The position numbers and the translations under genes are program-made. A stretch of DNA of 64,000 bases, from assembly GCF_003457605.1 (NCBI RefSeq), contig NZ_QRAN01000014.1, positions 55,737-119,736 of the forward strand. The letters are read 5' to 3'. Numbering within the stretch: the stretch's first letter is position 1; every line of letters begins with the position of its first letter. Of this stretch, positions 11,353 to 19,671 are shown one piece after another. The notes beneath the pieces were generated by a model. The model had not been told where the DNA came from. It worked only from the letters and a program-made list of their open reading frames with translations, and made no database searches. Source of the stretch: Seongchinamella sediminis. Its GTDB lineage: Bacteria; Pseudomonadota; Gammaproteobacteria; Pseudomonadales; Halieaceae.

Positions 11353-12474
11353 ATGAGTGACAGATCGGAAATCGCCGCCAGCCGCCGCTGGGTGGTGAAA
11401 GTCGGCAGCGCGCTGCTGACCAATGATGGCCGCGGCCTCGACGACGACATGATCCGCGGCCTGGTGGCCCAGCTTGCGGCGCTGCGCCAGCGCGGCTGTG
11501 AGGTGGTGCTGGTTTCCAGCGGCGCGGTTGCCGCCGGGGTCGTGCGCCTGGGTATGTCCGCCAGGCCCCACCTGTTGCACGAACTGCAGGCGGCGGCTGC
11601 CGCCGGTCAGTCGGTACTGGTGCAGAGCTATGAGAACGCATTCCGGGAGCGCGGCATTGTGTCCGCCCAGGTCCTGCTGGGGCACGACGACGTTATCGCC
11701 CGCGACCGCTACCTCAACGCCCGGGGAACCCTCAACACCCTGTTGCGGCTGGGCGTGGTACCGGTGGTGAACGAAAATGACACGGTGGTGACCGAGGAAA
11801 TCCGCTTTGGTGACAACGATACCCTGGGCGCCCTGGTGGCCAACCTGATCGATGCCGATGCCCTGTTACTGTTGACCGATCAGCAGGGGCTCTATGAGGA
11901 GGACCCACGCCAGAATCCCGCTGCCCAGCTGGTGCGCAGCGCTGAGGTCAACGCCCCGGAACTGGACGCCATGGCGGGCGAGGGCGGTGCCCTGGGGCGC
12001 GGTGGTATGGTCACCAAGTTGCGCGCGGCACGCCTGGCGGCGCGCTCGGGCACGGAAACGGTGATCGCCAGCGGCCGGGTGGCCGACGTGGTCGCCGAGG
12101 TCACCTCTGGCGCCGATATCGGCACCTGGCTGCGTACCGGCAAGCAGCCCCAGAATGCCCGCAAGCAGTGGCTGGCGAGCATGGTCCAGATCCAGGGCAG
12201 CCTGGAGCTGGATGCCGGTGCGGTGAAAGTATTGCGGGAGTCAGGTCGCAGCCTGTTGCCGGTAGGTGTGCGCGGCGTGCATGGGCATTTTGCCCGTGGC
12301 GACATGGTATCCTGCCGCGATGGTGAAGGCCGGGAAATCGCCCGCGGGCTGGTCAATTACAGCGCCGCGGAAACCCGGCGCATTATGGGTTCAGCCTCGG
12401 CCGATATCGAGCAGATTCTTGGTTACGCCGGTGATGAGGAACTGGTGCACCGGGACAACCTGGTCCTGGTGTAG
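11353..12474 (+). CDS. proB: Glutamate 5-kinase
   Basis: ProB, 373 residues, phosphorylates glutamate in the first step of proline synthesis. The amino-acid kinase domain begins [16 protein letters not shown] and contains [18 protein letters not shown] and [10 protein letters not shown]. The C-terminal PUA domain (about 280-373) is present, as in feedback-inhibited full-length enzymes. No proA lies in the window. It starts one base after the obgE stop. Confidence 0.96.
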   Translation: MSDRSEIAASRRWVVKVGSALLTNDGRGLDDDMIRGLVAQLAALRQRGCEVVLVSSGAVAAGVVRLGMSARPHLLHELQAAAAAGQSVLVQSYENAFRERGIVSAQVLLGHDDVIARDRYLNARGTLNTLLRLGVVPVVNENDTVVTEEIRFGDNDTLGALVANLIDADALLLLTDQQGLYEEDPRQNPAAQLVRSAEVNAPELDAMAGEGGALGRGGMVTKLRAARLAARSGTETVIASGRVADVVAEVTSGADIGTWLRTGKQPQNARKQWLASMVQIQGSLELDAGAVKVLRESGRSLLPVGVRGVHGHFARGDMVSCRDGEGREIARGLVNYSAAETRRIMGSASADIEQILGYAGDEELVHRDNLVLV

Positions 12475-12489
12475 TCTGCGCTCCCGGCT

Positions 12490-14031
12490 TCAGCTCAGCC
12501 AGCGCCCGAGGGGCGTTTTCACCCACAGCAAATTCATCAGCTTTTTCATCCCCTCGGCGCTTTTGGCGCTGTAGGGATAGCCATTCTGCAGCTTGCCGCT
12601 GAAGCGATCGATGACGATGGGCATTTCGTGGCAGTAGCCGCGCAGGCCTTTCTTGCCGTTCACCTGGCCCACCCCGGAATGTTTCCTGCCGCCGAAGGGG
12701 GCAGCGGGAATGCCGTAGCTGAGTGCCATGTCATTGACCGAGCAGGCGCCGGTATCGATGGCGGCCGCCAGGGCATAGCCCTTGTTCTTGTCCCGGGTCC
12801 AGACATTGCCATTGAGGCCGAACTCGGAGTCATTGGCCAGCTGCAGGGCTTCCTCTTCTGACTGGACCTTCTGGATGCAGAGGATGGGGCCAAAGGTCTC
12901 CAGCCGCATGATGTCCATGCTGTTGTTTACGTCTGTCATCACCGTGGGTTCGTAGTACAGCCCTGGCAGGTCAGGGTTGCGGCGGCCGCCCATGAGAACA
13001 GTGGCGCCCCTGGCGCGGGCGTCTTCCACATGGGCCTCGATGATGGCCATCTGCTTGTCCCAGAACACCGCGCCGATATCCTCATCCCAGCCGTACTCGG
13101 GGCCCTGGCGCAGGCCCTTGCCTTTGTCCAGCACCAGTTGCAGGAACTCGTCGTATACCGATTCCACCACGTAAATGCGCTCTGTTCCGCAACAGTAGTG
13201 GCCGGTATTCATGCAGGATCCTACCCAGGCGCCGTCGGCGGCCCGGTCCAGGTCGGCATCGGCGCAGACGATCATGGCGTCATTCCCGCCCAGTTCCAGG
13301 GTGCAGGGAATCAGCTGCTCGGCGCAGGCCACGGCCACAGACCTGCCGGTGGCGACGCTGCCGGTAAACGACACCTTGTCGACACCGCCGCGGACAATGG
13401 CTGCGCCCGTCTCGCCGTCGCCCAGCAGTACCTGCAGCACACCTTCCGGCAGTCCTGCCTGGAGGAAGATGTCCTCTGCCAGCTTGCCTGAATAGGGGGT
13501 GACTTCCGAGCCCTTGGCCACTACCGTGTTGCCCGCCAGCAGCGCCTGGCAGGCCTGGTTCATCAGCAGTACAAAAGGACCGTTCCAGGGGGTGATAAGG
13601 CCGACCACGCCCAGCGGTTTGTAGACAATGCGCAACTGCTTCATCAGGCCCAGCAGGCCATGTACCTTGCGCTTGCGCGGTGCCAGGAACTTCTCCGCGT
13701 TCCTGGCGTAATAGCAGAGCTGGTCGGCCACCGAGAAGATTTCCATGCTCATGGCGTCGGTGCGCGCCTTGCCGGTTTCCCGCACCACTGTGTCGATGAT
13801 CTCGTCCTGGCGGGCAAGCAGGATTTTCAAGGCCCGGTCGACAATGGCGGCGCGCGCTTTCATGCTGGTGTTGGCCCAGGCCGGCTGGGCCTGGCGGGCC
13901 TTGCGGATCGCGGCGGCAACGTCCTCGGTACTGGCGCAGATCAGTTCACCAATGGGTTCCAGGGTCACCGGGCTGCGCAGCTGCAGGTGGCGGCGTGAAT
14001 CGCTGGACGCTATGGGTTCGTAAAGCGACAT
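12490..14031 (-). CDS. Aldehyde dehydrogenase family protein
   Basis: NAD(P)-dependent aldehyde dehydrogenase, 513 residues, substrate unknown. Visible are the cofactor region TPWNGPFVLLMNQACQALLA, the FTGSVATGR turn, the catalytic Glu in TLELGGND, and the catalytic Cys in the unusual context NTGHYCCGTERIYV, which has two adjacent cysteines. The C-terminus ALSYGIPAAPFGGRKHSGVG is standard. The start at 14031 has GGAG about 8 bases upstream; an upstream in-frame ATG at 14061 lacks one. The wax ester synthase in this window hints at a long-chain lipid link, but this is only a guess. Confidence 0.85.
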   Translation of the reverse strand: MSLYEPIASSDSRRHLQLRSPVTLEPIGELICASTEDVAAAIRKARQAQPAWANTSMKARAAIVDRALKILLARQDEIIDTVVRETGKARTDAMSMEIFSVADQLCYYARNAEKFLAPRKRKVHGLLGLMKQLRIVYKPLGVVGLITPWNGPFVLLMNQACQALLAGNTVVAKGSEVTPYSGKLAEDIFLQAGLPEGVLQVLLGDGETGAAIVRGGVDKVSFTGSVATGRSVAVACAEQLIPCTLELGGNDAMIVCADADLDRAADGAWVGSCMNTGHYCCGTERIYVVESVYDEFLQLVLDKGKGLRQGPEYGWDEDIGAVFWDKQMAIIEAHVEDARARGATVLMGGRRNPDLPGLYYEPTVMTDVNNSMDIMRLETFGPILCIQKVQSEEEALQLANDSEFGLNGNVWTRDKNKGYALAAAIDTGACSVNDMALSYGIPAAPFGGRKHSGVGQVNGKKGLRGYCHEMPIVIDRFSGKLQNGYPYSAKSAEGMKKLMNLLWVKTPLGRWLS

Positions 14032-14210
14032 GACTTGCTCCGTCGGTGAATGCCAGAGCACTCAAACTAATGGTCATTAGCCTGCGGGTCAATGGTCGTT
14101 TCCGGCATCCACCAGTGACCAAAGCAGTCATTGTTCACAGGCTTTTCTGGGCGCCGACGGCCCGAATGTGAAATAATTGGCGGTTTGGTTGTCCCCGGTT
14201 CCGGCCCCTT

Positions 14211-15059
14211 ATGCACGCGTCATCCACGCTCACCCTGATCGCCTATTGCCTCGCTATTGCCGGATTCTCGCTGGTAGGCGGGCTGCTACCCAACTGGGTG
14301 AAGATGACCCACACCCGGACCCAGCTGGTGATGAGCCTGGTCTCGGGGCTGATGCTGGGCGTGGCTTTTTACCACCTGCTGCCACACAGCATAGCCATGG
14401 CGGGCAGCGCCGGGGCCGTAGACAGCGCAGTCTGGTGGCTGATGATCGGCCTGATTACCATGCTGCTGCTATTGCGTATGTTCCACTTTCACCAGCACGA
14501 TTTCAGCTCGGAAGAGCATCGGCACCACGATCATCATCTTCCCCACGAGCACCCGCATGCGGCCCACAGGCTGAGCTGGATTGGTATCGCCCTGGGGCTG
14601 GCGCTGCACACGCTGATCGACGGGGTCGCCCTTGGCGCGGTGATGCTGGGGGAGAGCGCTTCCGGTTCCGGCGCCGCCATGGCGGGAGTCGGTGTGTTCC
14701 TCGCTATTCTGTTGCACAAACCGCTGGACGCCATGTCCATCACCACCATTATGGAAGCCGGCGGCTGGAATCGCAGTGCCCGCACGCTCACCAACCTGCT
14801 GTTCGCCCTGATGTGTCCGCTGGGTGCGCTGCTGTTTTACTTCGGCGTCGACCTCTTCGCCGCGTCCCGCGATGTGGTTGTCGCTGCCTCGCTGGCATTT
14901 TCCGCCGGCGCCTTTATTTGTATCGCCCTGTCCGATCTGCTGCCCGAGGTCCACTTTCACAGCCACGATCGCGGCAAATTGACCCTGGCCTTCCTGCTCG
15001 GTATTGTCATTGCCTACGGCATCGGCCTGGTGGAACCAGCCGGCGTTCATCACGGTTGA
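14211..15059 (+). CDS. ZIP family divalent metal transporter
   Basis: Inner-membrane protein of 282 residues with about eight hydrophobic segments. It resembles ZIP (ZRT/IRT-like) transporters of zinc or iron. A cytoplasmic His-rich loop around residues 88-120 (HFHQHD, EEHRHHDHH, HEHPHAAH) separates the first three from the later helices. The metal-site helices are HTLIDGVALGAVML and ILLHKPLDAMSI, in which the His and Asp/Glu of the family can be seen. Substrate is not predictable. A longer open frame in another phase over this gene is a shadow. Confidence 0.88.
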   Translation: MHASSTLTLIAYCLAIAGFSLVGGLLPNWVKMTHTRTQLVMSLVSGLMLGVAFYHLLPHSIAMAGSAGAVDSAVWWLMIGLITMLLLLRMFHFHQHDFSSEEHRHHDHHLPHEHPHAAHRLSWIGIALGLALHTLIDGVALGAVMLGESASGSGAAMAGVGVFLAILLHKPLDAMSITTIMEAGGWNRSARTLTNLLFALMCPLGALLFYFGVDLFAASRDVVVAASLAFSAGAFICIALSDLLPEVHFHSHDRGKLTLAFLLGIVIAYGIGLVEPAGVHHG

Positions 15060-15074
15060 GGAGGCCGGGCAGGC

Positions 15075-15530
15075 ATGGCTGCAGTCAAACGAATCATTTA
15101 TCCGCCGATGTGGCTGGCGCTGGGGATCATCGCCCAGTTCGTATGCAACGAATATTACCCGGGCAACCGTTTCACCAGTGCCGGCGGGCAAATGGCGGGT
15201 AGCCTGGTGCTGTTACTGGGTCTGGTCCTGCTGGTGCTGGCGGGGGGGCTGTTCAAACGGGCCGATACCGACCTGATACCGTTCCGGGAAGTTCGCGCGC
15301 TGGTTACCACCGGGGTGTATCGCTACAGTCGCAACCCCATGTACCTGGGCATGGCCCTGGTGTTGCTGGGCTGCGCCGTGCTGCTCGGTGTTGCCACTGC
15401 CTTTGCGGTACCGTTGGTTTTCATGGTCATTATCCAGTACCGCTTTATCCTGCCGGAAGAGCAGCTGTTGCGGGACACATTTCCCGAGGATTTCCCCGCC
15501 TATTGCCGGCGGGTCAGGCGCTGGATCTAG
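15075..15530 (+). CDS. Isoprenylcysteine carboxyl methyltransferase-like membrane protein
   Basis: Small membrane protein of 151 residues with three or four hydrophobic segments and the conserved block TTGVYRYSRNPMYLGMAL, followed by YRFILPEEQLL and FPAYCRRVRRWI. These are typical of the PEMT/ICMT (DUF1295-like) methyltransferase superfamily in bacteria, whose substrates are mostly unknown. It starts 15 nt after the ZIP gene and its last 4 bases overlap the convergent rhodanese gene. Confidence 0.8.
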   Translation: MAAVKRIIYPPMWLALGIIAQFVCNEYYPGNRFTSAGGQMAGSLVLLLGLVLLVLAGGLFKRADTDLIPFREVRALVTTGVYRYSRNPMYLGMALVLLGCAVLLGVATAFAVPLVFMVIIQYRFILPEEQLLRDTFPEDFPAYCRRVRRWI

Positions 15531-15862
15531 GGCCTGCCGAGAAAGGCCTCGGCCTCCGCCACTCCACCCAGGTTGGTGACCTTGGTGTAGCCCCGGTGCA
15601 GCAGGCGTTCACGGGCGATTTCGGCGCGGCGACCACTGCCGCAATAGAGGTAGATGGGCCGGTCCCTGTCCTCTGTCAGTTTGACGATGCCCGCCTCGAT
15701 ACCGTCGTAGGGAATCAGCACTGCGTCCTCCACGTGCCCCGCCTGGTATTCCGCCGGTGAACGGGTGTCGATGATAAGCGCGTTTGCTTCCGGCTGGGCC
15801 CATGACAGGGTGCCGCCGAGGGCAAGCACCAGCGTCAGTAGCAGTTGTGGGAAATGAGTCAT
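15527..15862 (-). CDS. Exported rhodanese-like domain protein
   Basis: A 111-residue single-domain rhodanese with a signal peptide (MTHFPQLLLTLVLALGG, cleavage near LSWAQ). The domain shows IIDTRSPAEYQAGHV and the active-site loop YLYCGSGRRAEIA with catalytic Cys, so it could carry sulfane sulfur or act in redox chemistry in the periplasm. The start at 15862 has an AGAGGAAA ribosome site; the in-frame ATG at 15934 does not yield a signal peptide. It is divergent from a small c-type cytochrome. Confidence 0.82.
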   Translation of the reverse strand: MTHFPQLLLTLVLALGGTLSWAQPEANALIIDTRSPAEYQAGHVEDAVLIPYDGIEAGIVKLTEDRDRPIYLYCGSGRRAEIARERLLHRGYTKVTNLGGVAEAEAFLGRP

Positions 15863-15972
15863 GATGATTTTCCTCTGGTAGTCGATGCCGTACGCATTAT
15901 CAGCTAGAGCCGCCTGCTTGCTTGTGCTATACATTAATACCGAGTTGTTACAAATGCCAAGGATACCCCATC

Positions 15973-16206
15973 ATGATACGTCTGCTGCTAGCTGTTACAG
16001 TCGCCACCGTGTTCGCCCTGCCTGCCCAGGCCGGGGATGAAGAGCTTTGCCTGGATTGCCACGAGCCCGCCGAGGACTGGGAGGGGATGAGCGCCGACGA
16101 AATTCTGGCAACGGCCAGCGATACTTCTATCAAGCGCCACGCGGACAACGCTGAATTCAGCGAGGAGCAGTTAAAGGCCATTATTGCCACCCTGCTGGCT
16201 GAATAA
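15973..16206 (+). CDS. Small periplasmic monohaem c-type cytochrome
   Basis: A 77-residue protein with a signal peptide (MIRLLLAVTVATVFALPAQA) and one haem motif CLDCH close to the mature N-terminus. The remainder resembles small class I cytochromes (a helix ending EEQLKAIIATLLAE) but I see no obvious Met ligand apart from the one in WEGMSADEI. The start at 15973 has AGGA upstream. Its 3' end overlaps ferrochelatase by 36 bp on the opposite strand. Confidence 0.75.
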   Translation: MIRLLLAVTVATVFALPAQAGDEELCLDCHEPAEDWEGMSADEILATASDTSIKRHADNAEFSEEQLKAIIATLLAE

Positions 16207-17241
16207 CCGCGCCGGTTTTTCCAGCCAGCCCCTGAGGTTTTCCGCCGCCAGCTGGGCCAGGGCTTCGATGTGTTCGCTGCTGCTGTTGAGGCAGGGAATG
16301 TAGCCGAAGCTCTCACCGCCCGCAGCCATGAAATAGCCCCGGTTCTCCACCCCGATCTCCTCGATGGTTTCCAGGCAGTCGGCGCTGAAGCCCGGGCAGA
16401 TGACCTGTACCGATTTAACGCCTTCGGCGGGCAGGGCCTTGAGGGTCTCGTCCGTGTAGGGCTGTAGCCATTCTTCCCGGCCGAAGCGGGACTGGAAACA
16501 GGTGGTGTACTGGTCTTCTTCCAGTCCCAGCAGTTCCGCCACCAGACGCGTGGTTTTCAGGCACTGGCAGTGGTAGGGGTCACCCTGATCGAGATAGCGT
16601 TTGGGCTCGCCGTGATAGGAGAACACCAGCTTGTCGGCGCCGCCGTGTTCGGCGCGATAATTCTGGATGCTGGCCGCCAGCGCCGCGATGTAGCCCGGGT
16701 GATCACAATAGTGACCGACGAAACGCAGCTGCGGCAGCCAGCGGCGGCGGCTGAAGTCCGCGGCCAGGGCGTCGAAGGTGGAGCCGGTCGTGGGGCCGGA
16801 GTACTGGGGGTACAGCGGCATCACCAGCAGCTTGCGCACCCCGCGGTCGAACATGGACTGCAGCACGCTGTCGATGGAGGGCTCGCCGTAGCGCATGGCG
16901 AAGTCCACCAGGATGTCATCGCCGTAAATGTTTTCCAGGGCCTGCGCCAGCTGGTTGGCCTGCTCGCGGGTATGCACCAGCAGGGGTGAGCCCTGCTCTG
17001 TCCACACCGTGGCGTAGGCTTTGGCGGAGCGCCGTGGGCGCAGATTGAGAATTATCCCGTTGAGAATGAACCACCACAGCAGGCGGGGCACTTCCACGAC
17101 CCGTGGGTCGGAGAGGAATTGCTTGAGGTAGGGGCGCAGGGCCTTGCTCGTGGGCGCCGCCGGCGTCCCGAGATTGGTGATCAGTACCCCAACCCGGGCG
17201 GGCTGCTGGTGGTCGAAGTTGTCAGTGCCGGTGTATTTCAT
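16171..17241 (-). CDS. hemH: Ferrochelatase
   Basis: HemH, 356 residues, inserts Fe2+ into protoporphyrin IX at the inner membrane, the last step of haem b synthesis. The N-terminal VGVLITNLGTPAAPTSKALR, the KLLVMPLYPQYSGPTTGST block, the active-site His in FSYHGEPKRY and the CFQSRFGREEWLQPYT region are all present. It follows the multihaem cytochrome operon on the same strand after 104 bp. That is a plausible functional neighbour because those proteins need many haems. Confidence 0.94.
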   Translation of the reverse strand: MKYTGTDNFDHQQPARVGVLITNLGTPAAPTSKALRPYLKQFLSDPRVVEVPRLLWWFILNGIILNLRPRRSAKAYATVWTEQGSPLLVHTREQANQLAQALENIYGDDILVDFAMRYGEPSIDSVLQSMFDRGVRKLLVMPLYPQYSGPTTGSTFDALAADFSRRRWLPQLRFVGHYCDHPGYIAALAASIQNYRAEHGGADKLVFSYHGEPKRYLDQGDPYHCQCLKTTRLVAELLGLEEDQYTTCFQSRFGREEWLQPYTDETLKALPAEGVKSVQVICPGFSADCLETIEEIGVENRGYFMAAGGESFGYIPCLNSSSEHIEALAQLAAENLRGWLEKPARLFSQQGGNNGL

Positions 17242-17255
17242 GGGAGGCCAATATA

Positions 17256-17267
17256 CGTAGATCTACG
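17256..17267. promoter_or_regulatory. 12-bp perfect palindrome upstream of hemH
   Basis: CGTAGATCTACG is a perfect palindrome 15-26 bases upstream of the hemH start codon, where an operator or leader element would lie. I do not recognise the site. Confidence 0.3.
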
Positions 17268-17304
17268 CATCTGGCCAAGCATTGGATGGGCTTTTGCCGA
17301 GATT

Positions 17305-17334
17305 CCGTAAACCCGCCGCCCGGCGGGTTTACGG
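17305..17334 (-). terminator. Strong hairpin after the mtr-like operon
   Basis: CCGTAAACCCGCCG (17305-17318) pairs perfectly with CGGCGGGTTTACGG (17321-17334), a 14-bp stem with a tiny loop, just downstream of the decahaem gene. It lacks a T tract on either strand, so it may be a stabilising 3' end or a weak terminator between the cytochrome operon and hemH. Confidence 0.5.
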
Positions 17335-17345
17335 GCTAACAGTGC

Positions 17346-19637
17346 CTAACGGGGATTGTGCACCACTGAGACGTCGGCATTGCGGCCGCTGCCGTGGCAG
17401 ACGCTGCATTCCTCGACCACCTGGCCACTGTCGAGAGCCGCCTGGGTGGTGGCGAAGTTGCCGCCGTTGGAGCTCATGTGAGACATGGCCACCTGGTCAT
17501 CGTGACAGCTGGCGCACACTGCCGCGGTGGGCGTGACGACGGTGTCATCGCTCGGGTCGGCGCGGTCGGCACCGGTATCCACGGTAACGCCGAGTACACC
17601 GTCCGCCAGTGGCAGGGTGTAGCCGGAGTCGGTGTGACAGGTGGTGCAGTTGCTGAGATCGCCGGGATAGTGCACCAGATCCTCGTTATACCGGTGGGTG
17701 GTGAAGCCGCCAAAGCCGACGATTTCAAGGGCATTTTCACGTATCGCTGCCGCGTGGATACCGTGGACCATGGTCTTGAAGTCGATGGATTCCTCGTCCT
17801 TGCCGTCGGTGGGCGGATCCATGGCAATTTCACGTCTGCGCTTGTCGGTATTGCGGGGGTTGTGGCAGGTCACGCAACCATCGATATCATCGGTGCGGTT
17901 GCCACCGTGCAGGGACAGTGTGCCGTGGCAGGCCAGGCAGTTATCCAATTCGACACGGGTGCGCCGGGCCACGGGGACGCCATCGGCCTCGTTGATAGAG
18001 AAGAATGCGTGTGCATTGGTCATCGGGATGGTCTCGGCGCCTTCCTCTTCATCGTCTACATCAAGGACCGGATGACCCTCGATAGTCGCCGCGCCTGAGC
18101 CACTGGCCGGGATGCCAGGTGCCGCGCTGCCATCGGGGACTGCCACCGGCATGGTTGCCGAATAGCTGCCGTCACCGTTGTCGACAAAGCTGGCGATGTC
18201 CTGGGTCTGTACCTGGCTGGCGTTATCGCCCTGGTTGCCGATGTTATTGTAGTCGTCAGTATCCCAGGCAACGCCAACGGCCAGGCGCGCACCGGGGCCG
18301 GTGAAGGCGGGATCATTCTTGATGTCCCAGTTCTCGCCAGTGTCCGGGTTACTGATCTTGAAGGTGACCACGGGCTGTTCACCGGGCATGGTGCTGTCGA
18401 CCGCGAGTACCTCGGCTTTGAAGCTTTCACTGGCCTCTGCAACAAGCATGCGGTGGCTGTCGGCAATGCTGCCGGCAAAGCCGCTGCTGGAATGGCAGCT
18501 GGCGCAGTTCGCCTCTTCCTGCCCGGCAATATGGCCCTGTGCGCGCTCACCATCGTGGCAACTGCCGCAGGCGGCGGCGGACGGGTACTCGGCCCAGTTG
18601 TCGCCCTGGGCAGTCAGCACCAGGTCATCGCGGCCTGCACCGGTGGCGCTGCCCGCGTGACAGTTAACACAGTTGCGGATGTCCTGGGGATAGTGGAGCA
18701 TGGAGTAGTCGTGCTTGCTGCCGCGGAAACCGATAATGTAGTAATCCTCGCCGGCGCCGACACTGGGCAGATTGGCCCCCGAGTGCAACTTGTGGATCAT
18801 GACTTTCATGTCCACGGTGTTGGTACTGTGGGCGTCGGTGGAGCCGGCGTTGTGACAGGTCACACAGTACTGCACTTCCTGACGGTTGCCGCCGTGGATG
18901 GCCAGCGGGTCGTGACAGTTGTTGCAGTTGGCGGTAGCGGCGATATCCATGTTGAATACGCCGCTGGCACCGGGGTTTGCCGGGATCCAGTCATACACCG
19001 GGTTGGCCGTGGTGTTTGGGTTGCCGTCAAACTGGATCACCACGCGATGGGTCCGGTCGGCTTCATAGCTCAGGTCCAGCCCTTCCTCTTCCGCCTGGGC
19101 GAGGATGTCCTCGGGGATATCGCTGAGGCTCATGCCGAAGGTGTAGCTGTAGGTGCCATCCTCGTTGTTGACGAAATTATCCTCTTCGCGTTCGTAGGTT
19201 GCCTGTAGTCGGTCCTCGGTGCCAACGTCGGTCACCCCCCAGTTATCCGGGGGCTCGATGTCGTTAACGTAGGACTGCCAGGTACCCGTCATGCTGCCGA
19301 GTTCACTGGCCTGCAGCTTGGCGATGGTAAAGCGAACATTGCCAGGCTCCAGATCGGTGATGGCGGTGCCGTTGCCGTCAGTGAGTTGGAACTCGACAGT
19401 CGCGACGTTGTTGTCATCCAGGGTGACGCTGGTGATGGTCGCCAACAGTTCCCCGGCTTCCGTATAGGGGACGGGTGTGGGATCAGGAATGATCGGCGGG
19501 GGCGGTGTTACCGGGCCATTGCCGGGCGGTGGTCCGGGGTCAACGCCGGCGGCGCGATCACCGCCGCCACCACCACCGCAGGCGACCAGCAGGCCGAGTG
19601 TGGCCGCCATCATCCAGTTGCGTGTCAATGTTCCCAT
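17346..19637 (-). CDS. OmcA/MtrC-family decahaem outer-surface cytochrome (lipoprotein)
   Basis: 763-residue secreted lipoprotein with ten CXXCH motifs. The lipobox is LVAC after a short hydrophobic signal (TRNWMMAATLGLLVAC), followed by a glycine run. The motifs fall in two groups of five: CNNCH, CVTCH, CVNCH, CGSCH and CASCH, then, after about 175 residues without haem sites, CLACH, CVTCH, CTTCH, CASCH and CSVCH. This beta / pentahaem / beta / pentahaem layout is that of MtrC and OmcA, which pass electrons from the outer-membrane conduit to extracellular acceptors. The start at 19637 has GGGAG upstream and gives the lipobox. It is last of an operon and lies 34 nt after the barrel gene. Confidence 0.93.
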   Translation of the reverse strand: MGTLTRNWMMAATLGLLVACGGGGGGDRAAGVDPGPPPGNGPVTPPPPIIPDPTPVPYTEAGELLATITSVTLDDNNVATVEFQLTDGNGTAITDLEPGNVRFTIAKLQASELGSMTGTWQSYVNDIEPPDNWGVTDVGTEDRLQATYEREEDNFVNNEDGTYSYTFGMSLSDIPEDILAQAEEEGLDLSYEADRTHRVVIQFDGNPNTTANPVYDWIPANPGASGVFNMDIAATANCNNCHDPLAIHGGNRQEVQYCVTCHNAGSTDAHSTNTVDMKVMIHKLHSGANLPSVGAGEDYYIIGFRGSKHDYSMLHYPQDIRNCVNCHAGSATGAGRDDLVLTAQGDNWAEYPSAAACGSCHDGERAQGHIAGQEEANCASCHSSSGFAGSIADSHRMLVAEASESFKAEVLAVDSTMPGEQPVVTFKISNPDTGENWDIKNDPAFTGPGARLAVGVAWDTDDYNNIGNQGDNASQVQTQDIASFVDNGDGSYSATMPVAVPDGSAAPGIPASGSGAATIEGHPVLDVDDEEEGAETIPMTNAHAFFSINEADGVPVARRTRVELDNCLACHGTLSLHGGNRTDDIDGCVTCHNPRNTDKRRREIAMDPPTDGKDEESIDFKTMVHGIHAAAIRENALEIVGFGGFTTHRYNEDLVHYPGDLSNCTTCHTDSGYTLPLADGVLGVTVDTGADRADPSDDTVVTPTAAVCASCHDDQVAMSHMSSNGGNFATTQAALDSGQVVEECSVCHGSGRNADVSVVHNPR

Positions 19638-19671
19638 GGCTCTACTCCCGCCTCTAAGGGCCAAGTTGGTG

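Noticed and set aside
14177..15202. 341-residue open frame over the ZIP transporter in another phase
   Set aside because: Composition is Arg/Pro/Gly-rich shadow sequence; the ZIP reading frame has clear transmembrane and metal-site motifs.
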